In this document: positions 13,061 to 26,800 of the stretch, one piece after another
How the letters are laid out: each line of letters opens with the position of its first letter
How positions within the stretch are numbered: position 1 is the first letter of the stretch
From: Microvelia longipes
Lineage: Eukaryota > Arthropoda > Insecta > Hemiptera > Veliidae
Assembly (NCBI GenBank): GCA_018340805.1
Contig: JACMZG010001870.1
Coordinates: 45,651,506-45,715,505, forward strand
Direction: 5' to 3'
DNA: 64,000 nucleotides
The notes under the pieces: model-generated
What the model was told of the DNA's origin: nothing
Seen by the model: the letters and a program-made list of their open reading frames with translations, nothing else
Database searches by the model: none
Position numbers and translations under genes: made by a program

Positions 13061-16000
13061 AATTTTTTTTAAATTTCTCCATCATTAATTCTGTGTGTGA
13101 TATTTTTCTCTTTGTACCCTTATGAATATCCTAATCTGATATTTTTATTTTGGTCCCCTATTGAATATCTATATTGTGATTTTAGATGATAAAATCAAGA
13201 TAGTCAACTGTCTTATCAATCAAATCTTGACCTACTCTACACTGAGAGACACGATAGAAGATGGTTGTCAGAAAGCTAAGCAGGCTAGACTTGATCTCAA
13301 AACTTTAATAGCACTTGAACAGAAAACTGAAAGAGAACTCAAGTAAGTTATATATATATATATATAATATATATAATATATATATATATATTATATATAT
13401 ATATATATATTTATTTATTTATTTATTTATTTTATTATCTGTTTCAGGTATTTTTAAGACCTCCTGAGTGGTCTTGTGTCAGTCTACTGCTGTTTGTTCA
13501 AAACAGAGGTAGACTGATGTTAGTGCAAAATTTCAACTCTCTAGCATCATCATAAATACACTGAACGCTACGATGATAACAGGCACACACATACAGACAA
13601 ACAACTTTGAGAAAACCACTCAGGAGACCTTAAAAACACCTGAAACGGATAATTCCGGTTTTATCCCGGTTTCAGATTTTTTTACCAACACAAATAAATT
13701 TTCCTGTAAATCTAGGGTATAGATGAGGAAAAGTAACAAGTATATCTTTGTTTCAATACGATAAGTTTATATCAATGATTTATGTAGGATCATAAAAGTT
13801 AAGCAGCATCGAGCGTAATCAGTGCCTGGATGGATGACCACTGGGAATGAAACGAATATATATGCTATCTGAGGACGCCGAGCGAAGCGTATCTAAAGAT
13901 GTCTTATAGTATAAATTTAACCACTTGTATATTCCAAGGACAAGTGAAAGAAATCCTAAGTAAGGAGGATGAGTGTAGTGAATCCGATATGATGAGTTCC
14001 GAGGTACACCGTACCCAATTTTTTTTTGTAAATATTTCTTTTGTAATAACATAATGTTAAATAAATTTTTTAATAAAAAAAATAAATAAATGTTTGCCTT
14101 TCAATTTACTTTTTTCTATTTTTTGCAAAATTTGGTGTTACATAGGACACCCGAAGATAACTATACTATCAAAAAAGAAGTTCCCTCTACACAATAAATA
14201 CCCCAAGTTACATTAATTTATGTCTTAGCAGTGCAAACTTTAAGAGTGGGAAGGTCTTTTGGTCGACCAAGAAGTGGCACTGTTGCTGCTTCTAAATCTA
14301 CTTTTACTCTTAATATAAAACAGTTCTTCATATAATCATACATCCAGATCATACTTTTACAGAATCTTTTAAATTCTTAGTAGAGTTTCTACCATAGTAA
14401 TTTTTTAGCATAACATAACAGCAAGTTGTTATTTTTCAGGAAAAAAGCCAAAGAAGCTGCAGAAGTGGCAGGAGGAGGTGAGGGTGGTGGTAACTCTGAG
14501 ACACAGACCCCCACGACACAGCCTGAGATAGACCGAGTACTTCGAGGCCAAGGCTCCCCTCAGAACCAGGCTAACAAGGACGAACTTAACACTGTTTACA
14601 ATGCTGCTATGATGTTATCTCATCATATACCACTGGGAGAGGACAGGGCGTACAGGAAATATTGGAAATTTGAATCCTTACCTGGCCTCTACATAGAGCA
14701 TTTTGAACCCAATCCTGGGCCTTGTTTGCCTAAGTAAGTAGTTCCCTAAGTTCACTAACTCTTGTGTTCTGACAGATATTTCTTCCTCTTATATTCTGAC
14801 AAATATTTCTTACTCTTTTTATAATTTTTGTTTGTATGTTCATTTTTGTTTTAAATAACTTAAACAAGGTACTAGATAAGGTACTCTACAAAAGGTATTA
14901 GATTTTTCTGCTCTAGACCATCGGCCATGTGGGAATGAATAATACAAAACAACAGCAATTTAGCTGCAAAGCAACGACAGGGAAGCTGATTGTATGCTGC
15001 TTTCTATTTCTGTTGTCGTTCTGTATTTATTTATGATTTATCTATTTATTATGATTGTTTATTATTTGTCTGCATAGAGGTACACCTGTCTGGAGTGGTA
15101 TGGAACTTAAAGACGATAACGTAGAATCATTAATTAAACTGTTTGAGAGCTATGGACCCAACAAAGAAAATATGTCTGGTTTGCTGTCTTACCCTTACTC
15201 TGCTAGTAACTGCTTTAGTCCATCTAAGAAATTATTAACGGAAAATAATGGAGTTCACACTGAAAAACAGTAAGTTATATTTTGAGTGAAATCCACTTAT
15301 TATCCATATGAAATAGTGGAAAAAAATCTATCTTTATTTTAAAAATAAACGCAGCAACAAATTAAATTTTAGCAAATTTTCTTTATGTAAATGACGCTTA
15401 TGAGGTTGCTTGAATGTCAGAAGTTGGGGGGGGGGGGGGTATTGATTAAGAAATAAATCAATCCCCCCCCCCACTCGGATGAGGTTGTCATCTGAACAAC
15501 CTCATAAGCATCATTTCCATGATGAAAATGATGTAATTTTAGTATTGAGTTTTCACATTATTTTCTCCTGCCGAAATTTCCCCTGCTCTTCCCTAATTTC
15601 TCGGGGAATAGCTTTCGTCACTTTTCTGAACCCTTCACCGTCTGGAGATAAATTTCTATTTATACCCCTAGAGGTTTTGTGTCGAAAGCTTATTAATTTT
15701 GGTTATCTTTTAGTTAAGTTGATAATTTTAAGTATTGACAATTTAAAAGTAATAAAATTACTACATTTAACAAAAGAAATCACTTGAAAAACTTGGCATT
15801 TACTACTTGTGTGACCAAAATGTAATTAATAGTTATGCATTATTATCATGATTTTTATTTCTACTCTTATTATTATTAAACAATAACAAATAGCAATTAT
15901 TGACCATAGGTATAAAAAAAATAGATAAGAGTTATGAGATTTTGGTCATGATAAATAAAACAACATTTAAGCTTTCGGCCGTATGATTAGGTCTTCATCA

Positions 16001-18070
16001 GAAAGTGTTTAATAACAAACTAAAGCCGTTAACAGAAAGAAACATATAAGGTATCTAAACATAGCTAGCTGTGTATATTATCGAAGAATGAACTACAAAC
16101 TAAACAAAGATCTAGCCCTGGGGCTTAACATTAAGGTTGTATCTATAGAAAATAACTATAGAATTATTTACAATTTTGACTAGTAATGAAAGGAAACAAG
16201 AATAAAATATTAAAATTTAACAAAACATAAACTAAAAATAAAATTTAACAATACTAGAGTTTAAGAAAAAAGGATGTTAAGTTATAAAACCAATTAACTA
16301 ACCTGGTTCGATAATATGTTGTTTTATTTATCATGACCAAAACCTCATAACTCTTTACTATTTTTCTTATTATTATTTTTAATTTATTAATTTTGTTTCA
16401 GACCTGTCAGTGAAATAAAAACTGAAACGTCGAAGTTGACATGTTGGGGCGATGCAACGGTCTGTCCTGTTCACAGTCCTGCCTCTTACATCGGTGGACC
16501 CAAGTGGTATTTCTTTAAAGACAGGACTGATATCGAGAGGCTTATAGAGAGCTTGAACAGGAGAGGGTTTAGGGAACGTAATTTGCTAACTGCTCTCACT
16601 AGCGATAAAGAATCTATTATCGAATCTTTAGAACAAGTTCCGATTACTTCTCTTATGAAGAGTGAAAGTGACGAAAAAGACGATAAATGGTTGAACAAGA
16701 TAGCTCGTCAGTATGAAAATGCAAATATGTCTTTCCCGAAAGGAACTCCGCATGACGAAATTTTAGAATCTTTATTAAGAGAACAAATTCTAGAAACGGA
16801 AACGAAAATTTCAGCCGGAGGTTTAGGTTCGCTTAGGGTAAGAAATCGTGATGCTTGGCGAGCAGCAATAGAAAACCACACTTACGACAAACAATGTAAA
16901 AAATTAACATGGGGTAGTAAAAATAATAAAGAGAAGAAAGAGGATTCGAGCGAGGAAGCCGACAGTCGGTGTTCGACACCTGTCGATATGATCGAGGATG
17001 AAAACAAACCGAAACCTCAAGTTTTGGACTTGGCGTCAGCCATACTTCAACTAGAGCAGAGTATCGATTATAAATTTTTGAAAAGGCCTTTAGGATTGGA
17101 TCAAAAAGAAAAGGATAAGGGCCAATTGAAAATGCCAACCCCAGCCATGGAGTTCTGGGAAACTGCTTTAATGCAAGCTACCTCTTTCTCACAACTTTTC
17201 TTATATTTCTCTTCATTAGGTAAATATACTGACTTTTTGTTGCGCTATAAAATAAAGCATGTTATAAATAGGGTGTTAGATGACATTAATTGTTTGAATG
17301 TATAATGTAATTATTATTTTTATTTTTTTTATTATAATGTTTTTATTATTTTTTATTTTAAGTCATTTTTGTTTTAGAAATCATTGAAGAAAAAATAGAA
17401 CTTTCTTCTGAATTAAGCCAAGGGTTAGAGTATGATATAATACCCCCCCTGCAAAAAAATCCCTGTATATACCTTTTTAACAAAGAGTTGGTTACCGTAC
17501 TATGTACTGGTATATAGTTAGTTAAACTGATAACTAGTCCATAATAATACTAATACTGCTATGCTCTGACTAAAGCCAAAAGCAAACAATGTATTTGACT
17601 GCTTAAAATTTCCCTTATTTTGGATGGATGCATTACCATACTATCTGCTATGATGCAAGAGTGTTATAACACGAGCACTCTAAGAGAAGCTAATGCACCC
17701 TATTTCATGCTGTAAAAAGGCTTTGAGTAGGGGGATTTATATGGGAAAATAAGGATGTACCATGTATAATAAGTAAGTTTAACTACAAAGGAAACTTATC
17801 ACTCTTATCACACTTTAACCAAAATCAGAACTACTCTTCTCAAAGTTCCGGCAAAACAATTTAATCCTTAAAAGTACTGATTTTATAAAACATTTGCTGA
17901 CTCATTAAAACAGGTTAATGATATCACAACAATCTGGTTTTGATAGTTTTCCTGTCCTCCTTAAGGATGATTTTTGTGCCAAGTTTGATATAATACAAAC
18001 TAATCCATTTTAAAGATAGCATGTTAAAACTTTTCTTCAAATAACACACACACACACATATGTGTATATT

Positions 18071-18164
<94 letters not shown>

Positions 18165-20709
18165 GTGTGTGTGTAATTCCTACAATATCGACCTATTCAA
18201 AATAATTTAAAAGTGTCCTTAAACCAATTTATCCCCCTTACACTATAAATAAATAAAATGCCGAAATAAATTACCCCTTAAGTATTAATTATAATGTGAT
18301 TGCGTTCTACACAAAATACATCTTGTATACTTTGACCATTACAAGAAGCGATCGCCCTTGATCAATTTATTACTTGTCCTATCTTCTGAGGGAGGGAAAA
18401 CGGGGTTCACTTACCTGCTGTTTAACAATCCATTTACCAAATATATTATTATTAGTTTGAATTTACCTATAATGTGGTGTTTTCTTCTAGATAATTCAAT
18501 ATTATGGGCAAGATCTGCACTAAATGCCTTTTGTAGGATATGTAGGAGGAGAAATAATCCTGAGAATATGTTATTATGCGATACTTGTAATAAAGGGCAT
18601 CATTTGTACTGTCTTAAACCTAAACTAACTGTAAGTCTAATTAAATTTCTTGTGTTTTCGTTGTTTCCCATATTACTAAATTAATATTTTCTTGACACTT
18701 CAGGTAAATATGCAAAGAACCAATTCTTCTTACATAACTATATTTCGACTCCTCCACGAGTCATATTCATGTAATAATACCACACAAGAGGAAATCATCC
18801 TACAGAAGTTTTATCAAGTTAAAAATAACCAGAGATATTAATTATCTCTTTAGTCAAAAATGTATTTCAATCTAAGAAAATCACATGAAAAGTTGAAAAG
18901 ATAAAGTTAAAAATTACACGATTAAAATAAATTTAAAATCATTCAATAAATAAAATTCAAGTAATCAAAACTAAAAAAGATGGAGGCTACAGAGAAACAA
19001 CTGAAAGACTGATATGAAAATATCAGTCTATAAAAAATAATGGAGGAGTCGAAATATAGTTATGTAAGAAGAATTGGTTCTTTGTATATTTCCCTGAAGT
19101 GTCAAGAAAATATTAATAGTCTAATTAAACTTTCCAGTTGTTGGTACTGGGTATATCTATTCAGTTTATATCCATGTGAAGTCCTGCTTATAAGAGACTT
19201 ATTGCTTTTGTAAAGTCATTATTAAGGCTTTTGATGTATCTAAAATTAATTTAAATTATATTATAAACTTAATCTTTAACCTTAATTAAAACTCTTAATT
19301 TAATAACGAATAGTGTTTTTATAGGCAGAAAAATGAGTTAAAAGTAGTGCTTGATAATTAAGGAACTACTTAAATTATAAAGTATAAACCGGAACCTTCA
19401 GCGAGATATTGATTGTTAAGCACTGAAACACACATTCTAAAAGAAATTTACCTTGCATGACGGACCACCTCGTCAGAATTATTTTGTAGTTATAAACTTA
19501 CATATTGTTAAAAAAGATAAAAAATTAGCATTGAATCCAGGTACTCAGGTTTTGAGTGATTATGTCGAGTGATTATGTCGACTCCGGACGATTTGAATTT
19601 AACTCACAGGCCCAATAGTCCAAGAGCTGGACCTGAAAATATGTGACTCATTTTGTACTACTTTAAACCAAATTTTTCTGAAAATATACCTTAAATTATG
19701 AAGAAAAAACATAGTCTGCCTATCCAGAGTGGAGCCCTTCATATGATAGAGCCTGCTCAAAATTTTATAAAATCGCACACATTTCAGTTTTCTTGAAATA
19801 AGTGGTTCCCTGGGGGTCATGTGCAAAATATGAAGAGAAATTTTTTTAAGGTGATAAAATGTTCTATAAAACGAGTGTTTAATCATCAAAATCGGATAAC
19901 TGCAACCAAAGTTATGGCTCTTTCAAAAACACCTAAAAAATTGTTAATTTATGCTGTCAGCTAATTTCTTTAAAAAAATATCAACTTTTTGTGCATTTTT
20001 TTGGTCATATAACAAATGTCCTAACTTCAGTTGTAGTTATACAATTTTGATGAAAAAAGACTCGTTTTTTAGTAAATTTTATCAGCTTTGAACAATGTTC
20101 TCTTCATGTTTTGCACACGACCTAAAGGGAACCACTTATTACCAGAAAACAGGATTTTGTGTGATTTTCTAATATTTTGAGAGAGCGCATTCATATGAAG
20201 GGCTCCACTCTGGATAGGCAGACTATGTTTTTCCTTCATAAATTGAGGTATATTTTAAGAAAAATTTGGTTTGAAGTAGTACAAAATGAGTCCACATTTT
20301 TTAGGCCTGGCTCTTGGACTACAATGTTAGGCTCAATATTCGGTTATGTTACAATAGATCTTTTAGGTTGAGCTGGCTTAAAATAAAATCATCTGTGCCT
20401 TTACTCTCTGTTTAATAGATCCAGGATATCTGTAATCCTGTCAGGCTACTGTGTTGATTTCTGTGCTTTATTTTTGTTTAATAGAAAATTCCATCAGGGG
20501 ACTGGCACTGCACTACTTGTAGACCTAAAGTTAGTAAAATAAGTTCTCCTGTTAAAAAGAAGAGAAGAGTGTTCAAGGAAGAATCAGAAGAATCAGATTC
20601 TTCTGAAAATGAACAATCTGAAGAAGAAGAAGAACAGGAAGAGTAAGTTTTTTTAATTATTAAAAAAAATCAACTACTTCTACTGTATGTATGTATGTAT
20701 GTGTGTATG

Positions 20710-20801
<92 letters not shown>

Positions 20802-23800
20802 AGCGTACACAAACCAATAACACCTTACTTTACACTAAAATAGTTTTACAATTGTTTAATAACTCATTTAGTAATAAAACACTGACGCACTTTAAACCTT
20901 TCAAACGTTTATTAAACAATCGTTAAATAATAACATTAACTACTCACATCTAGAACTTCTACAAATCCCTCAAAACTTTCTCATCAAAAAACTCCTTTTT
21001 TTTCCTTAACTACCAAAAAACATCCATCTGTCAAAACAGCTGATTCAATTCAATTCAAAATAAAATAAATAAATGTCAAACAAATTTTAAAGTATTGTAA
21101 GGTCTTAGGCTGTTGACCTTACAATATTCTCCCCCTTTTAAGGAACCTCGAGTAGATCTAGTATGGTACAAATCGATCAGGTGGTCGGCGATCCCGAACA
21201 GGATATCGTCGCGCAAATAAATTTTCTTCTATGCCTAGCTCTTCTTGAGGCAAGCCCAAAGGCGGCTCATCTTCCGGTGCTTCTATAGGTCTGTGCTCAA
21301 GAGGGATGTGTCCTATGTTTTGATCAGAGTACAAGACTGTGGAATCTTCATCATTTTCATATGGATATAAATAGTGGTAATTACTATCAGAAGTTTGTGG
21401 TTTATTCTCTTTCTTTTCAATTTCCATCGGGCACTCATCTGGGACATCCTCGTCTTCAGCATCTGGGACATCCTCGTCTTCAGCCTCATCGATTTGATCC
21501 TTGTTGATTTTCTTTAGTCTGTCGATGTGAAATACATCCCTTCGATCCGGAGCTAACTCCACTACATAATTTACCGGTCCTCTTCTGGATATAATGTAAT
21601 ACGGCCCTTGCCACGGCTTCCAGAACTTCCTAGGTACTCCAACTGGAAGAACGCAGCTTTAACATAAACAAGATCACCTGCTTCCAAAGTCCGTAGTGTC
21701 GGTGTTGGTTCCACTTATTTCTATTCGCCTCCTCCTCTTTTAGTGCCTGTTCTTCAGCTAACGTATAGGCTTCTTTTAATTTTTCTATCAAGCTGGCTGG
21801 GAATTCTTCTTCGACATTGATAGCTAACTTAGGCCGAACATCACAGTCAAAAGGTACATGTAATTCACGACCAAAAGTTAAAAAGTTCGGAGTGAATCCC
21901 GTAGCGTTATGCACCGCACTTCTGTAAGCGGCCAAGGCAAGGGGAAGCCAAGCATCCCAGTCAGAACCTCGTTTATTGACATAGTGGACAAGATTTTCCG
22001 TTAGAGTACGATGAAGCCTCTCAACTTTTCCATTCGCGCAAGGACGGTAAGCTGTGGTTTGTATCTTCTTGACGCCTAACCGCTTGCAGGTATTTCGAAA
22101 CAACGCTGATACAAAATTTGTCCCTCTATCCGTTAATAGCATTTCTGGTGCCCCATGCCTTGTTATAAATCTAGTCAGGAAAATCTTAGAAATAGTCTCT
22201 GCTGACATATCTTTTAATGGCTCTGCCTCAGCATACCTTGTAAAATGATCCACAAACGACAAAATGTATTGTTACCACGTCCCGTTGCAGGAAGAGGTCC
22301 AACAATATCCAGAGATACCATTTCCCCAGGCTTTGTAGCATGATAAGGTTCTGAAAGAGGTGCTCTTGGCGGATTTCTTCTTCTAGCACACTCCTTACAC
22401 TTATTTACATGAGCCTTGACATCTCGGCGTAAAGTCGGCCAAAAGAAAAGTTGCTCAGTTCGTTGAATACTTCGATTCACACCACAATGACCAGCCCAAG
22501 GCTCATCGTGCATATTCCGTAAAACCGGTGCACTAGTTTAGCTGGTACTACTAACCGCCACGATTCTCCATCCACGCGATATAAAATTCCGTCATCGTCA
22601 TACTTGTATAAACAAGCATTAGACTTCTCTAAAGTTTTGCAACTCGGATCTCCTTCTTGGGCACTCCGGATAATCTCTCTTGACCAAGTTTCATCAACAC
22701 CCGGCGAACCTTCTAGCTTGTGAACGACTCGACTCAGGGAATCGGCGTTTTGATGGTTTTTCCCAGGTCGATGTTCTACTGTATATTCGAACTCAGCCAA
22801 TTTCATCTGCCATCTCGAAATCCGTGACGAAGGGTCTTCAATGTTGAGCATCCACTTAAGAGGAGCATGGTCAGTGATGACAACAAAAGGCGACCATATA
22901 AATAATAGCGAAAGTACCCTGTAGACCACACGACAGCCAGCAATTCTCGCTCTATTGTTGAATACCTTTTTTCGGCATCATTAAGTTGTCTTGACGCAAA
23001 TGCTACAGGGACCTCCTCTCCGTTTATTCTTTGGGACAAAACAGCTCCTAACGCAACTCCCGAGGCATCTGTGGCCAACACAAAAGGCACCTTGAAGTCC
23101 GGATAACGAAGGACTAAATCACTCATCAAGATTCTTTTTAGTTTATTGAAGGCGTCATTTCTCACTTCAGTCCACTCAAAGGCTACATCCTTCTTAGTCA
23201 TATCAGTTAAGGGCCGGGCCACTTCAGCATAATCAGGAACAAATCTTCGATAGTAGCCAGCCAGACCTAAAAATGCGCGTAGTTCCTTAACATTTTTAGG
23301 GGTTGGGTAGGACTTGATAGCACTTACCTTCGTGGGATCAGGCTTGACTCCTTCACAAGTTACCAGGTGGCCAAGGTAAACTAATTCTGTCTTCATGAAC
23401 TGACACTTATTGAGGTTAACTTTTAAACCAGCTTCTTTTAGCGACGGAGTACAGCTTCTAAACGCCGATGATGCTCTTCCACCGTCTCGCCAAAAACTAC
23501 AACATCATCTAGGTACACAAAACAGTCCTTACCTTTAAGACCATAGAGAATCCCGTCCATGAAACGCTGAAACGTCGCTGGGGCCTGCTAATCCAAAAGC
23601 CATTCGCTGGTACTCATAATGCCCATCAGGTGTGGTGAATCCAGTCTTCTCTCGGTCTTCGGGGCGTATGGGAATTTGATGGTAACCACTTTCCAAATCC
23701 AAGGTGGAGAACCATTGACTACATCCTAGACGGTCCAATGTCTCTGTAATGTTAGGTAGAGGATAGCTATCGGCTTTAGTGACTGAATTGAGACCCCGAA

Positions 23801-26800
23801 AGTCCGTACAAAATCTATACTTTGGGGGTTGTCCGTCAAGGGATTTCTTCTTAACCAGGATGACAGGAGCTGCCCAAGGTGAAGAGGATGGAACAATGAC
23901 TCCTTTATCCAGTAGATCGTTCACCTGCTTTTTTCATTTCTTCTTGTAAATGGTGTGGCACTCGGTACGGTCGCTTAGATATAGGGGTTGCGTCACTCGT
24001 GTCGATTTTATGTTGGACTTTGCTAGCTCTCTCCTCTAGGTCTTGATTTCCCTCCCATCCACTAAACAACTCCGGGTATCTCTTTATCGTCTCAACAAGG
24101 GGGCCCTTCAATTCTTCCGATAGATGAGCAACTTTCTGGCTTAACCTTTCGTCCAGGTTAAGTTGTGCATCCTTCCGAACGCACTGAACTCTTTTCTGAA
24201 GACGATTCGATTCACTACTTTTTTCTATGCTGCACACCTCACCCACTAGCATCCCTTTTTGCAATATAACTGGAGCATTGCTTAGATTGATAAGCTTTAA
24301 CCACACCTCGTTGCCCATTCGTTTAGCCACCACCCGCGCGACTCTAACACTGTAGGTGTCTAGTACAAGTGGTTCAATCATCAATTCCTCGTCCTCTATC
24401 GTTCCTTGTATCCTACCCTTAGTTAAAACCTCACACCATGGACCTAAAGAAGTTTTACTTTTAAGGCACACTTGGGGCTGGTTAATTCCGTCGTATGAAT
24501 TTTCCGCAACACCCGCTACCGCTGTCATTGTCACGATATCATTTTGCTTACATTTTCCGTCTACCGGCTTCCTCCTTGTACATATTGATCCTTTCTTGAC
24601 ATCAATTGTCGCGCCTGCCGCCCTTAACACGTCTAGTCCCAGAATCCCCTCTGCTACACAATCAATATCCGCAATCCATACATCATGTTTCAGTTCTATA
24701 CTTCCTAGTTCTAAGTTTAATGTCTGTATTCCCCGAATCTGAATTTTCTCGCCAGTAACTCCAGTTATAGTTTCCCCTCGAGGTAAACGCAGTGGTGCTT
24801 CAGGAATTTCCTTTTTCAGTAAAGTCACATCCGCACCCGTGTCAATAAGAACATTCCGTGCAACCTGACTGAATTTTAGAGTCATGATAAGTGGTGTAGA
24901 AGAGTCGCCTGAGCCACATACAGCAACGCCACTTTGACCTCCCTTCTTTCTAACCTTCAGGCCGGAGGAATCCTGAGGTTGGTGGAGTTTGGGTTTTCCC
25001 TATTTTTTAAAGAACTTACCAATGGCTTATTTGTTGTTATTTGAGGGCACTCGCGTCTAAAGTGCCCAATTTGTCCACATCCGAAACAAGCATTTGCTGG
25101 GCACTGGTCTGCAACATGATTGAAACCTTGACAGGACCTGCATCGTAGCCGAGAGGACCCTGCCTGACTTCCAACACTACCTAGTAAGACTGTACAGTCC
25201 TTGGCCCAATGATATCCAGTTCCACATCTGGGGCAAGGTGTTCTTGGACCACTTGTCATTATTGGTTGGCTAGCTTTTGTTGATTTGACTGGAGCAGATT
25301 CAAAATCTCTCGAGCCGAGATCTTGGATAGAACATGAAGATGATGCAGTCTCAATACTTAAAACTGATGGGAAGCACATGAGGTGTTGTCCAAGCATTTC
25401 ATCTGATTAAGGCGTTCAATAACGGTGAGTGCGCCTTCGATTGTCTTTTCATTACATGCTGCTACCGTAGACCGCATATCCGCATCTAACCCCCGAACAA
25501 AAACGCCGAACGTAACCTTCTCCATAGCTTCATCAGCACCCGCTTGTTTTAAGACGCTATCGCATTTGATAGTGGCCGTGCGCCCCGCTGTGATACATCG
25601 ATCAGCAAAACACCGATAGGATTCCTTTGATTGTTTAGTTACAGACAACAAAGTCTGAAGCAAAACTACTTCACTAGTTTTTGGTGTAAATCGTTTTAAA
25701 AACGATTCTTCCCACACAGCTAAAGTAGAATGAAAAAGTTCAGGATGGTTTCGTGCGTAATGTTCCGCTGTTCCTCTAACTCGCAGCCGTAAAAGATTAA
25801 CTTTAGCCTGATCATCCCAATTTGCTTGTTTTGCAACGAGCTCAAACCTTTCAATATAATGTTCAGCAGTCAATGTATCACTCCCATCACCTTTCCACTC
25901 CCCGACTTCTTTAGCTAAGTCGGACCCCCTTCCCCAACACCCGTAAGGGTTACCATTACTTACACTTTGTAATTTAATTAGTAAATCCGCTTGAGATACC
26001 TTTAGTGCATCCAACTGAGCCTGCATTTCTTCCATATCCCACTTCTGACACCAAATTGTAGCGTACACAAACCAATAAACACCTTACTTTACACTAAAAT
26101 AGTTTTACAATTGTTTAATAACTCATTTAGTAATAAAACACTGACGCACTTTAAACCTTTCAAACGTTTATTAAACAATCGTTAAATAATAACATTAACT
26201 ACTCACATCTAGAACTTCTACAAATCCCTCAAAACTTCCTCAAAAAAACTCCTTTTTTTTCCTTAACTACCAAAAAACATCCATCTGTCAAAACAGCTGA
26301 TTCAATTCAATTCAAAATAAAATAAATAAATGTCAAACAAATTTTAAAGTATTGTAAGGTCTTAGGCTGTTGACCTTACAATATATATATATATATATAT
26401 TAATATATATATATATATATATATATAAAAGTAAAGTATATAAAGAAAAGTATTGTGTTTATCCTAAAATCCAAAACCTTGGTTTAATGATAATTATCCG
26501 TTTCAGGCATTATTTTGATGTTTTGTCTGATTTTTATCACAAGCTGTCTGTGTCCCATTTTATGAACTTTCGTACCGATTTTTTATGTTGTTAAATAAGC
26601 AAACATTTCATTTTTAGTTAAATACAGTAGAAATAAAAAATGGTGTCACTACTTTTATTACCTCATCTCTATGGTACTTGTGGTAATCAGTGAAGTCGCT
26701 AGATCAGCTAATATAATGTTTGCCATTATTATAGCAGAAAAAAAGAAAAATTACATCTGTAAAATATATTTAACTTTTATTAATTAAGAAGTAAACCATC

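Larger units (their letters stand above)
20799..26380 (-). mobile_element. Ty3/gypsy-type LTR retrotransposon, full length, minus strand
   Basis: A 5.58-kb element inside a TA microsatellite of the Acf1 intron after exon 14. The two LTRs are nearly identical (about one substitution and two short indels seen), each with TG...CA ends. A tRNA-Leu-complementary primer site adjoins the 5' LTR (right side) and a purine tract adjoins the 3' LTR. Internal order is gag, zinc knuckles, aspartic protease, RT, RNase H, integrase, which is the Ty3/gypsy order. ATAT flanks both sides, compatible with a short target duplication hidden in the microsatellite. No envelope ORF fits between integrase and the 3' LTR. 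At least seven frame changes break the coding region, with few other defects. Confidence 0.95.

Noticed and set aside
13795..13855. 5S rRNA gene
   Set aside because: Only the internal promoter part matches. The 5' and 3' thirds of 5S are absent and the flanks are shared with other repeat copies.
14426..14440. Start of a separate 103-aa gene
   Set aside because: The upstream bases are the splice acceptor of Acf1 exon 10; the frame continues from exon 9.
16833..17138. Minus-strand 101-aa ORF
   Set aside because: Shadow of Acf1 exon 12, which is clearly coding on the + strand.
21158..21562. Envelope gene of the LTR element
   Set aside because: The ORF continues the integrase C-terminal block and has no signal peptide or membrane segment.
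24356..24742. Plus-strand 128-aa ORF in the LTR element
   Set aside because: Antisense to the protease-RT linker; no family features.
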